Under the pieces are notes generated by a model, which was not told where the DNA came from, made no database searches, and saw nothing but the letters and a program-made list of their open reading frames with translations. Below, one piece after another: positions 16,389 to 23,827 of a DNA stretch of 23,827 bases. The position numbers and the translations under genes are program-made. Source of the DNA: an uncultured Microbacterium sp. (GTDB taxonomy: Bacteria; Actinomycetota; Actinomycetes; Actinomycetales; Microbacteriaceae); contig NZ_CALBRW010000029.1 of assembly GCF_937927635.1 (NCBI RefSeq), forward strand, positions 1 through 23,827. The letters are read 5' to 3'. How positions within the stretch are numbered: position 1 is the first letter of the stretch; the number at the start of each line of letters is the position of its first letter.

Positions 16389-18805
16389 TCGAACGACACC
16401 GTCACCACGCGGGCGTCGGCGCCGGTGACCTCGTGCACGTCGCCGGTCAGCAGCAGCGTCGCCGCCGGCGTGGCGATGCCGGGGATGATGTGCTGCTCTC
16501 GGGCCCGGTGGTTGGAGATGGCTCCGCCCGTGGTGTCGGAGAGATCGGATGCCTGCGCCTGCGCGCCGGCGTGCGACGCCGCCCACACCCTCACCTCGCC
16601 GGGTTCGACGACCTTCACCAGCCGACGGTCGGTGAACGTGAAGCGCGCGGCCGGCACGTCGAAGCGCACCCGCCTGCTCTCCCCCGGCGCCAGCTGCACG
16701 CGGGCGTAGCCCAGCAGCTGCGCGACCGGCCGCGTGACCGAGGCCACCGGGTCGTGGCCGTACAGCTGCACGACCTCGGCCGCCGCCACGTCGCCGGTGT
16801 TGCGCACGGTGACGGATGCCGTGAACCGGCCGTCAGTGGGGGCCTCCTGCTGCACGTCGAGTCCTTCGTACGCGAAGGTCGTGTACGACAGCCCGAACCC
16901 GAACGGCCGCAGGGGCGTCGGGTCGGCGGACGTGACGTCCGACGGCCCGCCCAGCGGCGGATGCAGGTAGCTGTAGGGCTGCGATCCCGACGAGCGGGGC
17001 AGGCTCACCGGCATCCGCCCCGACGGCGCAACTGCGCCGGTGAGCACCTCGGCGATGGCCTCGCCGCCGGCCTCGCCGGGGAAGAACGCCTGCAGCACCG
17101 CGGCGGGCTTCGGACCCTCGCCACCCAGCGCCCAGTCGATGGCGTAGGGGCGGCCGGTGACCAGCACCATCACGACCGAGGTGCCGGTGGCGACCAGCGC
17201 CTCGACCAGCTCGCGCTGCACACCGGGCAGGTCGAGCGACTCCACGTCGTTGCCCTCGCCGACCGTGCCGCGACCGAACAGGCCCGCCTGGTCGCCGACG
17301 ACGACCACCGCGACCTCGGCATCCGACGCCGCGGCGATCGCCGCGTCGAAGCCGGAGCGGTCCTCGCCCTCCACCTGACAGCCCGCGACGTGCGCGATGA
17401 CGGCATCCGGAAGGGCGTCCGCGAGCGCCTCGCGCACGGTGGGGATCGCGAAACCGGGCTCATAGCCGGGGTGGTGCGCGAGCACGTGGTTGGCGAACGA
17501 GTAGCAGCCCTGCAGCGCGGCTGCGCGGTCGGCGTTGGGGCCGATCAGCGCGATGCGGGTCGTCTGCGGGCGCAGCGGCAGGATGCCGTCATTGCCCAGC
17601 AGCACGAGGGACTCGGCCGCCAGCCGGCGGGCGACCTCGCGGTGCGCGGGGGTGTCCAGGTCGATGTCCGTCGGCGGCTCGCCCTCGAACGCGTCCTCGT
17701 CCAGCAGACCCAGCTGCTCCTTCTGCACGAGCACCCGGACGACAGCGCGGTCGAGGTACGACTCGTCCAGCAGTCCCGCCCGCACCCGGTCGACCAGGGG
17801 TACGAGGTACGCGTCTCCCGAGGGCAGCTCCACGTCGATGCCGGCGGTCAGAGCGAGCGCCGCCGCCTCGCCGCGGTCGGCGGCCACGGCGTGCATGACC
17901 TCCAGGAACGCCACCGCGAAGTAGTCGGCGACCACCACGCCGTCGAAGCCCAGCTGCCCGCGCAGCAGGTCGGTGAGCAGCGCGGGGTCGGAGGCCACCG
18001 GCACCCCGTCGATCTCGGCATAGCTGTTCATCACGCTGCGCACGCCCCCGTCGCGGATGGCCATCTCGAACGGCGGCAGGAACATGTCGGCCACCTCACG
18101 CGGCCCCGCCGAGACGGGCGCGTGGTTGCGGCCGGCGCGCGAGCCGGAGTAGCCGAGGAAGTGCTTGAGCGTGGCGTGCACGCCTGTGGACTGCAGGCCG
18201 CGCACGAACGCGGTGCCGACGGTGCCGACCAAGTACGGGTCCTCGCCGATGCACTCATCCACGCGGCCCCAGCGCGGATCGCGCACGACATCCAGCACCG
18301 GTGCCAGTCCCTGGTGGATGCCGAGCTGCCGCATGGAGACGCCGATCAGCGCCGCCATCTCGGCGACCAGGTCGGGGTCGAAGGAGGCGCCCCAGGCCAA
18401 CGGAGTCGGGAAGGTGGCCGCCTTCCAGGCCGCCAGGCCGGTCAGGCACTCCTCGTGCACGAGCGCGGGGATGCCCAACCGGGTCTCGGTCTTCAGCCGG
18501 CGCTGCTCCTGCCACAGCCAGGCCGCGCGCTCGGCGGGTTCGACGGGGCGGGTGCCGTACACGCGGGTGTAGTGGCCGATCCCGTTCCGGGTGATCTCGG
18601 CGAGCGCGCCGGTGGCCTGGCCCGCGCCCATCTCGTTCTGCATGGGGGCGACGACCTCGCCGCCCTGGTCGATCCAGTAGCCCACCAGCTGCGCGGACTT
18701 CTCCTCCAGGGTCATCTGCGCGAGCAGCTCGCTCACGCGTGCGCTCACGGGTTCGTTCACCGCGTCGTTCACCCGTTCGGTCATGGCAGTGGACACGGCG
18801 CTCAT
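16385..18805 (-). CDS. Glycoside hydrolase family 3 (beta-xylosidase / beta-glucosidase)
   Basis: This 806-residue protein has the standard GH3 plan: TIM-barrel domain (about 25-370), alpha/beta sandwich (about 390-620) and fibronectin III-like C-terminal domain (about 690-800). The nucleophile is probably Asp294 in GVVVADYFAV. RWGRVDECIGEDPYLVG, the substrate-binding TLKHFLGYS, and NSYAEIDGVP are typical. There is no signal peptide, so it should act on imported oligosaccharides. The ATG overlaps the permease stop (ATGA). The sequence around the nucleophile and the link to xylA favour a beta-xylosidase, but beta-glucosidase activity is possible, especially given the CebR-like operator. Confidence 0.93.
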   Translation of the reverse strand: MSAVSTAMTERVNDAVNEPVSARVSELLAQMTLEEKSAQLVGYWIDQGGEVVAPMQNEMGAGQATGALAEITRNGIGHYTRVYGTRPVEPAERAAWLWQEQRRLKTETRLGIPALVHEECLTGLAAWKAATFPTPLAWGASFDPDLVAEMAALIGVSMRQLGIHQGLAPVLDVVRDPRWGRVDECIGEDPYLVGTVGTAFVRGLQSTGVHATLKHFLGYSGSRAGRNHAPVSAGPREVADMFLPPFEMAIRDGGVRSVMNSYAEIDGVPVASDPALLTDLLRGQLGFDGVVVADYFAVAFLEVMHAVAADRGEAAALALTAGIDVELPSGDAYLVPLVDRVRAGLLDESYLDRAVVRVLVQKEQLGLLDEDAFEGEPPTDIDLDTPAHREVARRLAAESLVLLGNDGILPLRPQTTRIALIGPNADRAAALQGCYSFANHVLAHHPGYEPGFAIPTVREALADALPDAVIAHVAGCQVEGEDRSGFDAAIAAASDAEVAVVVVGDQAGLFGRGTVGEGNDVESLDLPGVQRELVEALVATGTSVVMVLVTGRPYAIDWALGGEGPKPAAVLQAFFPGEAGGEAIAEVLTGAVAPSGRMPVSLPRSSGSQPYSYLHPPLGGPSDVTSADPTPLRPFGFGLSYTTFAYEGLDVQQEAPTDGRFTASVTVRNTGDVAAAEVVQLYGHDPVASVTRPVAQLLGYARVQLAPGESRRVRFDVPAARFTFTDRRLVKVVEPGEVRVWAASHAGAQAQASDLSDTTGGAISNHRAREQHIIPGIATPAATLLLTGDVHEVTGADARVVTVSFE

Positions 18806-19698
18806 CCCTTCACCGCCCCGGTCAGGCCGCCGACGATGCGGCGCTCGAACAGGCTGAAGAAGACCAGCGCGGGCAGCATGGACAGCGACGTGTAGGCCAG
18901 CACCCGGGCGGTGTCGACCGAGTACTGCGAGGCGAAGTTCTGCACTCCCAGCGGCAGGGTGAAAAGGCTCTCGTCGTTGAGGATGAACAGCGGCAGGATG
19001 TAGCCGTTCCAGGCGCCGACGAAGGCGAGGATGCCGACCGTGATCACGCCCGGCAGGCTCAACGGGATCACCATCCGCCAGAAGAAGCTCAGCCGGCTGG
19101 CGCCGTCGATGGACGCCGCCTCCTCCAGCTCCTTCGGGATGGCGCGCAGGAACGGCACCAGGATGATGATGGTCGTCGGCAGCGCGAAGGCGATCTGCGG
19201 CAGGATGATGCCGGCCAGGCTGTTCACCAGACCGAGGTTGCGGATGAGGATGTACAGCGGCGTGATGGCCACCGTCACCGGGAACATCAGGCCCGCGGCG
19301 AACAGCGCGTACATCGCGCCGCGGCCGACGAAGTCGTAGCGGGCGATCACGTAGCTCGCCATCACGCCGAGCACCACCGCCCCCGCGGTCGTGCCCACCG
19401 CGGAGATCGTCGAGTTCACCATGGCGGTCCAGAACTCCGAGCTCGCCAGCACATCGCCGTAGTTCCCCAGGCGCCAGGGCGAGGGGAAGCCGGACGGGTC
19501 GAGCGTGATCTGCGAGTTCGTGCGGAACCCGCCGATGATCACGTACAGCACGGGTGTGATGCAGATGGTGATCAGCACCAGTGCGATGAGGTAGACAGCG
19601 GGGCTGCCCCACTTCACCCCCGATTCGCGCACGCGACGGCTCCCGTTCGGGGCGATCGCCTGGATGGCGACGCGCGTGTTCAGACTCTCGGCGCTCAC
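18802..19698 (-). CDS. ABC sugar transporter permease (MalG type)
   Basis: This 298-residue inner-membrane protein has six predicted membrane segments, beginning near VYLIALVLITICITPVLYVIIGGF (about 34-57, a single hydrophobic stretch), and the EAA loop ELEEAASIDGASRLSFFWRMVIPLSLPG that docks the ATPase. It forms the channel with the upstream permease. The GTG start overlaps that gene's stop (GTGA), and its own stop overlaps the GH3 start. The partner is a carbohydrate-uptake-1 ABC importer, for which xylo- or cello-oligosaccharides are the likely substrates. Confidence 0.95.
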   Translation of the reverse strand: MSAESLNTRVAIQAIAPNGSRRVRESGVKWGSPAVYLIALVLITICITPVLYVIIGGFRTNSQITLDPSGFPSPWRLGNYGDVLASSEFWTAMVNSTISAVGTTAGAVVLGVMASYVIARYDFVGRGAMYALFAAGLMFPVTVAITPLYILIRNLGLVNSLAGIILPQIAFALPTTIIILVPFLRAIPKELEEAASIDGASRLSFFWRMVIPLSLPGVITVGILAFVGAWNGYILPLFILNDESLFTLPLGVQNFASQYSVDTARVLAYTSLSMLPALVFFSLFERRIVGGLTGAVKG

Positions 19699-20711
19699 TT
19701 GCGCCTCCTTCCGCCGTCGCCGGTCAATGCGCCCTCGGTGTCCCGGCGCAGTACGAAGCGCTGATAGATGAGGGCCACGATGAGCGTGGTGATGAACAGC
19801 ATCACCGCGACCGCGTTGCCGAACCCGTAGCTTCCGGCGAGATGGCCGTTCTGGTACATGTAGGTCGCCATCGTCGACGTACCAGCGGTCGAGGCGATGT
19901 ACTGGCCCCAGATGATGTTGACGAGGTCGAAGAGCTGCAGCGATCCGATGATCGACAGGAACGCCCAGATGCGGATGGTCGGGCCCAGCAGCGGGACGGT
20001 GATGCTCCACTGGATCTTCCAGAAGCCGGCGCCGTCGATGGCGGCGGCCTCGTACAGCTCCTCGGGGATCGACTGCATGCCGGCCAGCATGAGGATCACG
20101 GCGAAGCCGAGGTACTTCCAGGTGATGATGATCATCAGCGAGCCCATCGCGATCGCAGGGTCCGCGATCCACGACTGCTGGAAGGCGCCGAGGCCCCACT
20201 TCTCGAGCAGCGAGTTGACGGCGCCGGCATCCTGCAGCATCAGGCTCCAGCCGATGCCGACGATCACCTCGGAGATCACGTAGGGCACGAAGATCAGGAT
20301 CCGGATGATCGAGCGTCCGCGGATCTTCTGGTTCAGCAGCAGGGCGAACAGGATCGCGATGGGCCCCTGCAGCAGCAGCGAGAGGACCACGATGATGCCG
20401 TTGTGCAGGACGGCTGCGCGGAAGGTCTCGTCCTCCCACATCATCCGGTAGTTGTCGAGTCCGATGAACTCGGTGGGCCAGCCGAAGCCGTTCCACTTGA
20501 AGAAGCCGTAGAACGCGGCCATCGCCACCGGGAGGATGACGAAGCCGACGAACATGATCAGCGCGGGACCCGAGAGGAGCGCGATCTCGCCGCGCTTGCG
20601 CCAGTCGGGCCGCGGCGAGCGCCGGCCCGGAGCGGGCGCGGCCCCCGCTCCGGGGACGGCGTTCCTCCCAGGCACCGCCGGGGTGCGCCGGAGTGCCTGA
20701 GTGTCGTGCAT
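19695..20711 (-). CDS. ABC sugar transporter permease (MalF type)
   Basis: This 338-residue membrane protein has a Pro/Arg-rich cytoplasmic N-terminus (about 45 residues), then six membrane segments beginning at LLSGPALIMFVGFVILPVAM. The EAA loop ELYEAAAIDGAGFWKIQWSITVPLLGP is near residue 220. It pairs with the downstream MalG-like subunit to import sugar delivered by the binding lipoprotein. It begins 7 bp after the binding-protein stop, with GAGGGG of that gene's end serving as ribosome binding site. No ABC ATPase gene occurs in the operon. Confidence 0.95.
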   Translation of the reverse strand: MHDTQALRRTPAVPGRNAVPGAGAAPAPGRRSPRPDWRKRGEIALLSGPALIMFVGFVILPVAMAAFYGFFKWNGFGWPTEFIGLDNYRMMWEDETFRAAVLHNGIIVVLSLLLQGPIAILFALLLNQKIRGRSIIRILIFVPYVISEVIVGIGWSLMLQDAGAVNSLLEKWGLGAFQQSWIADPAIAMGSLMIIITWKYLGFAVILMLAGMQSIPEELYEAAAIDGAGFWKIQWSITVPLLGPTIRIWAFLSIIGSLQLFDLVNIIWGQYIASTAGTSTMATYMYQNGHLAGSYGFGNAVAVMLFITTLIVALIYQRFVLRRDTEGALTGDGGRRRK

Positions 20712-20718
20712 GCTGCTG

Positions 20719-22014
20719 TCAGCCCCTCGCCTCGGCCTTGGTGACCGTGTCGACGAGCTTCTCCGGGCTGCCCTGGCCGGCGAGCATCTCGACGACGCTG
20801 GTATTCAGGGCGTTGCCGACGTTCTGCCCGAGCGCGGTGTCCAGCCACAGCGCCACGTACGGCGCCTTGGAGTACGCCTCCATCAGGGGCTTCAGCGACG
20901 GGTCGGTGACCGCGCCGGTGGCGTCCTGGTTGGCGGGGATGGTCTGGAACGCCACGGCGTACTTCTCCTGCCACTCCTTGGACGAGACGAAGTTGAGGAA
21001 CTTCTCGCAGGAGGCCGGGGAGTCGGCCGAGCAGGAGTAGCCGTCGACGCCGCCCATCATGGCGCCGGTGCCGCCGTCACCGCCGGAGACCTCGGGGAAC
21101 GGGAACCAGCCCAGGTCGGGCAGCGGCTTCTCGTCGGGCGTCAGGCTCGCGATCACGCCGACGTCCCACGCGCCCATCAGCTCCATGGCGGCCTTGTGGT
21201 TCGCCACGAGACCGGCCGAGGAGTTCGCGCCCTCCTGCGGCGATGTGGTCAGGAAGCCCTTGTTGAACGGCTGCGTGCCGGCGAAGTCCTGCAGGTTCTT
21301 CGCCGCTGTCAGCCAGCACGGGTCGCTGAAGTCGGCCTTGACGGCCAGGTTCTGGATGAGATCCTGTCCGCAGGCGCGCAGCGCGAAGAAGTAGTACCAG
21401 TGCGCAGCGGGCCAGGCCGCCTTGGCGCCGAGGGCGATCGGCTCGATGCCGGCGTCCTTCAGCTTGCCGACGGCCGCCTCGAGCTCGTCCATCGTCGTGG
21501 GCTCCGAGGTGATGCCGGCCTGCGTGAACAGGTCCTTGCTGTAGAAGAAGCCACCGGGGAGCACGGCGCTGGGCATGCCGTAGATCTTGCCGTCGACGGT
21601 GAAGGCGCTGAACGGCGCATCGCCGAAGGCCTTCTTCACATCGGGATCGACGAGCTTGGTGAGGTCCTTGACCTTGCCGGCCTTGACGATGTCGGCAAGC
21701 TTGCCGCCACCGCGGGCCATGAAGATGTCGGGCATGTCACCGGAGTTCACCGCGGTCTGCAGCTTGCCGTCCATGTCCTCGTTCTGGATGGAGGTGACCT
21801 TGATGGTCACATCCGGGTTCTCCTTCGTGAAGGCGGCAGCAGCGTCCTTCCAGTACTGCTTGCCAGGGCCCGTGGTGGAGTTGTGCCACATCGTGAGCGT
21901 GGTCTTGCCGCCATCACTGGGGCCGTCGGAGCTGCTCGAGCAGCCCGCGAGTCCGAGCATCCCCAGCGTCGCCACGGCCGCCACAGTGGCGACCCATGCC
22001 TTGCCGATCTTCAT
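20719..22014 (-). CDS. Sugar ABC transporter substrate-binding lipoprotein
   Basis: This 431-residue protein has a lipoprotein signal peptide ending in the lipobox LAGC, with Cys25 as the lipidated residue, followed by a Ser-rich linker. The mature part is a family 1 extracellular solute-binding protein: TTLTMWHNSTTGPGKQYW near the start, FTKENPDVTIKV, and SGDMPDIFMARGGG. It captures an oligosaccharide at the outer face of the membrane. AGGAG lies 7 nt before the ATG. It is the first gene of the operon, directly downstream of the two palindromic operators. The ligand is inferred from the downstream xylosidases and nearby xylA; BxlE- and CebE-like proteins are the nearest known roles. Confidence 0.94.
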   Translation of the reverse strand: MKIGKAWVATVAAVATLGMLGLAGCSSSSDGPSDGGKTTLTMWHNSTTGPGKQYWKDAAAAFTKENPDVTIKVTSIQNEDMDGKLQTAVNSGDMPDIFMARGGGKLADIVKAGKVKDLTKLVDPDVKKAFGDAPFSAFTVDGKIYGMPSAVLPGGFFYSKDLFTQAGITSEPTTMDELEAAVGKLKDAGIEPIALGAKAAWPAAHWYYFFALRACGQDLIQNLAVKADFSDPCWLTAAKNLQDFAGTQPFNKGFLTTSPQEGANSSAGLVANHKAAMELMGAWDVGVIASLTPDEKPLPDLGWFPFPEVSGGDGGTGAMMGGVDGYSCSADSPASCEKFLNFVSSKEWQEKYAVAFQTIPANQDATGAVTDPSLKPLMEAYSKAPYVALWLDTALGQNVGNALNTSVVEMLAGQGSPEKLVDTVTKAEARG

Positions 22015-22088
22015 GCCGTGTCTCCTCTTCGAGTTCTCACCGGTCCCGGCCCCATTTGTTGCCGACTACACCGAATGTGCTTTCGGCC

Positions 22089-22118
22089 ACTCTGACACGG
22101 GAGCGCTCCCAATGTCAA
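22089..22118 (-). promoter_or_regulatory. Promoter of the eight-gene oligosaccharide operon
   Basis: On the minus strand a perfect TTGACA (22118-22113) is followed after 18 bp by CAGAGT (22094-22089), a weak -10. The start point would be about 22082, giving a leader of about 68 nt. The GGGAGCGCTCCC palindrome fills the spacer, so a bound repressor would block RNA polymerase. Confidence 0.6.
22099..22110. promoter_or_regulatory. CebR/CelR-like LacI-family operator
   Basis: GGGAGCGCTCCC is a perfect 12-bp palindrome with central CG. With its flanks (C and A) it matches the 14-bp CebR/CelR operator TGGGAGCGCTCCCA of Streptomyces and Thermobifida at 13 positions. It sits between the -35 and candidate -10 of the binding-protein gene. 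The local LacI-family protein or a distant CebR homologue may bind it. Confidence 0.75.
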
Positions 22119-22119
22119 T

Positions 22120-22133
22120 CGTTATCGATAACG
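22120..22133. promoter_or_regulatory. Second LacI-family operator candidate
   Basis: CGTTATCGATAACG is a perfect 14-bp palindrome, also with central CG, and AA/TT continue the symmetry beyond one mismatch. It touches the -35 side of the operon promoter and lies 24 bp before the lacI ATG, so one dimer here could control both divergent genes. The sequence differs from the neighbouring operator, so two different regulators are likely. Confidence 0.7.
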
Positions 22134-22157
22134 TTTTCCATCATTAGGCTGGAAGTC

Positions 22158-23153
22158 ATGAACCGCCGCCCGACCATCAACGATGTCGCCCACGCCGCCG
22201 GAGTCTCGGTCGCCACGGTGTCGAAGGCCGTCAACGGCCGCGATGGCGTCGCCCCCGCCACGCTCGCGCACGTCATGAGCGTGGTCGACGAGCTCGGCTA
22301 CGCGAGCTCGCTGGTGGCGACATCCATGCGGCGCCGGCGCACCAACGTGATCGGCGTGCTGGTGGCGGAGTTCGAACCGTTCGCGCTGCAGCTGCTGCGC
22401 GGCGTCTCCACCGAGCTGCAGGGGACCCGGTTCGACGTGATGGCATATGCCGGCAGCGTCTCGGCCGGCGAGCACCGCGGCTGGGAGCGCCGCTCGCTCT
22501 CGCGGCTCGCCGGAACCCTGATCGACGGCGCCATCGTGGTCACCCCCACCTCCACGCCCGAGGCGGTGGTGCCGATCGTGGCCATCGACCCGCACGAGGG
22601 CCCTGACGGTCCCGCCACTGTGAGCGTCATCAACGTCGACGGTGCCAGGGCTGCCACCGAGCACCTCATCTCGCTGGGGCACCGCCGCATCGGGCACCTC
22701 CGCGGTCGCACCGACCTGATCTCCGCGCAGCAGCGCGAGCAGGGCTATCGCGAGGCGCTGGATGCCGCCGGCATCCCGTTCGATCCCGCGCTGATCGCCG
22801 ACGGCGGATACCGCGCGGCCGATTCCACCGCCGGCGCGCACGCCCTGCTGGAGCGCGCGGACCGGCCCACCGCGATCTTCGCCGCCAACGACCTCTCCGC
22901 CATCGAGCTGCTGCGGGTGGCCGCCGAGCGCGGACTACGCGTGCCCGAGGACCTCTCGGTGATCGGCTTCGACGACATCTCCGAGGCCGCCTCCCACGTG
23001 CCCCAGCTGAGCACCGTGCGCCAGCCGCTGGCCGAGATGGGCGCCGCTGCGGTGCGGCTGCTGCTGCGAATGCTGGACGGCGGCGAGCGCGAGGACGTGC
23101 GGATGCCGGCCGAGCTGGTCGTGCGCGAGACGACGGCGCCGCCGCGCGGCTGA
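22158..23153 (+). CDS. LacI family transcriptional regulator
   Basis: This 331-residue protein has an N-terminal helix-turn-helix (TINDVAHAAGVSVATVSKAVNG, residues about 6-27, the LacI signature split as TINDVAHAAG and VSVATVSKAVNG), a hinge region, and a periplasmic-binding-protein-like effector domain (about 60-330) with GHRRIGHLRG and FAANDLSAIELLR. ATG 22158 is chosen because MNRRPTINDVA is the normal family start and GGAAG precedes it. It is divergent from the transport operon, sharing a 143-bp control region with two palindromic operators, and lies just upstream of xylA. It most likely represses one or both units and responds to an imported oligosaccharide or xylose. The inducer is not deducible. 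Confidence 0.95.
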   Translation: MNRRPTINDVAHAAGVSVATVSKAVNGRDGVAPATLAHVMSVVDELGYASSLVATSMRRRRTNVIGVLVAEFEPFALQLLRGVSTELQGTRFDVMAYAGSVSAGEHRGWERRSLSRLAGTLIDGAIVVTPTSTPEAVVPIVAIDPHEGPDGPATVSVINVDGARAATEHLISLGHRRIGHLRGRTDLISAQQREQGYREALDAAGIPFDPALIADGGYRAADSTAGAHALLERADRPTAIFAANDLSAIELLRVAAERGLRVPEDLSVIGFDDISEAASHVPQLSTVRQPLAEMGAAAVRLLLRMLDGGEREDVRMPAELVVRETTAPPRG

Positions 23154-23174
23154 GGTCCAGCATCCGCTCACCCA

Positions 23175-23203
23175 TTGCATCCGCTCGTCCGACTTGATAT
23201 GTT
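23175..23203 (+). promoter_or_regulatory. Promoter of the xylose isomerase gene
   Basis: TTGCAT (23175-23180) is followed after 17 bp by TATGTT (23198-23203), giving a start near 23210 and a leader of about 37 nt. xylA therefore seems to have its own promoter and need not depend on lacI readthrough. Confidence 0.6.
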
Positions 23204-23220
23204 CTGCACTACAACATTTC
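23196..23220. promoter_or_regulatory. Inverted repeat over the xylA -10, candidate repressor site
   Basis: GATATGTT and AACATTTC form 8-bp arms with one mismatch (T-T) around a 9-nt spacer. The repeat covers the -10 box and start point of the xylA promoter, so binding would repress. It does not resemble the palindromes at 22099-22133. A site for the ROK regulator of the nearby operon is one possibility. Confidence 0.5.
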
Positions 23221-23246
23221 ATCGACGTCGCTGAAGGCGGACCATC

Positions 23247-23827
23247 ATGACTCTCACCCCCACCAAGGCCGACAGGTTCTCGTTCGGCCTGTGGACCATC
23301 GGCTACAACGGCACCGACCCCTTCGGCGGCCCCACCCGGCCCCAGCTCGACGTGGTGCACGCCGTCGAGAAGCTCGCCGAGCTCGGCGCGTACGGCCTGA
23401 CCTTCCACGACGACGACCTGTTCGCCTTCGGATCCACGGATGCCGAGCGGCAGAAGCAGATCGACCGCCTCAAGGGCGCGCTGGCCGACACCGGCCTGAT
23501 CGTGCCGATGGTGACCACCAACCTGTTCAGCGCCCCGGTCTTCAAGGACGGCGGCTTCACCTCCAACGACCGCCAGGTGCGTCGCTTCGCCCTGCGCAAG
23601 GTGCTGCGCCAGCTGGACCTGGGCGCGGAGCTCGGCGCCAAGACGTTCGTGATGTGGGGCGGGCGCGAGGGCGCCGAGTACGACTCCGCCAAGGACATCC
23701 GCGCGGCGCTGGAGCGCTACCGCGAGGCCGTCAACCTGCTCGGCGACTACGTCACCGACAAGGGCTACGACATCCGCTTCGCCATCGAGCCCAAGCCCAA
23801 CGAGCCCCGCGGCGACATCCTGCTGCC
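23247..23827 (+). CDS. xylA: Xylose isomerase, 5' part (cut by window end)
   Basis: The first 193 codons are present and the frame is still open at the window edge; family members of this branch are about 390 residues. Residues match Streptomyces-type xylose isomerase, with active-site His54 and Asp57 in TFHDDDLFAFG, Phe94 in TTNLFSAPVF, FVMWGGREGAEYD, and metal-binding Glu181 with Lys183 in AIEPKPNEPRGD. The enzyme converts xylose to xylulose in the cytoplasm. GAAGGCGG lies 6 nt before the ATG. It is on the same strand as lacI, 93 bp downstream of it, with its own promoter. A xylulokinase gene would be expected beyond the window. Confidence 0.96.
   Translation, partial: MTLTPTKADRFSFGLWTIGYNGTDPFGGPTRPQLDVVHAVEKLAELGAYGLTFHDDDLFAFGSTDAERQKQIDRLKGALADTGLIVPMVTTNLFSAPVFKDGGFTSNDRQVRRFALRKVLRQLDLGAELGAKTFVMWGGREGAEYDSAKDIRAALERYREAVNLLGDYVTDKGYDIRFAIEPKPNEPRGDILL

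Noticed and set aside
16433..18895. 820-codon open frame on the plus strand opposite GH3
   Set aside because: It is antisense to a well-supported GH3 enzyme, with no domain and His/Gly/Arg-biased composition.

Overview
The window is high-GC (roughly 70% by eye) actinobacterial DNA. The frequent GGATGC/GCATCC words, GTG starts, chains of ATGA/GTGA stop-start overlaps, a Streptomyces-type xylose isomerase and an AldO-type alditol oxidase point to Microbacteriaceae, probably Microbacterium or a close relative. That placement is inference from style and protein resemblance; no rRNA or marker gene is present.

Layout. (1) 6-4595, minus strand: branched-chain acyl-CoA (valine) catabolism. A tightly coupled set mmsA - acyl-CoA dehydrogenase - mmsB (each pair overlapping by 4 bp) is followed, after a 197-bp gap with a long hairpin, by an enoyl-CoA hydratase. 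(2) 4861-7674, plus strand: a secreted M6 (immune-inhibitor-A type) zinc metalloprotease with its own terminator. (3) 7752-8195, minus: a small unknown protein. (4) 8205-9573: an odd, visibly lower-GC stretch with two small exported or membrane proteins of unknown function. It is bounded by a 38-bp imperfect direct repeat of the 3' end of a thiolase gene, with a nested 87-bp palindrome just outside. It looks like a small insertion at the end of the thiolase gene. (5) 9572-10750, minus: the intact thiolase. (6) 10795-11438, minus: a VapBC-type toxin-antitoxin pair, possibly with a leaderless transcript. (7) 11474-22014, minus: an eight-gene operon for uptake and breakdown of beta-xylo- (or gluco-)oligosaccharides: binding lipoprotein, two permeases, GH3, GH43, ROK regulator, alditol oxidase, aldose 1-epimerase. 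(8) 22158-23153, plus: a divergent LacI-family regulator. (9) 23247 to the window end, plus: xylose isomerase, cut by the window edge.

How the genes fit together. In regions 7-9, oligosaccharides are bound by the lipoprotein and imported by the MalF/MalG-like permeases; no ATPase gene is present, so a shared ATPase elsewhere is expected. GH3 and GH43 release pentoses or glucose, the epimerase interconverts anomers, and XylA isomerises xylose. AldO may oxidise xylitol or related polyols. The binding-protein promoter region carries two different perfect palindromes typical of LacI-family operators, one matching the CebR/CelR core and lying between the -35 and candidate -10. xylA has its own promoter overlapped by an inverted repeat. 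In region 1 the three coupled genes cover isobutyryl-CoA to propionyl-CoA, with the hydratase a plausible partner.

The most unusual part is region 4: an uncharacterised two-gene cassette with a good promoter, inserted at a thiolase 3' end.
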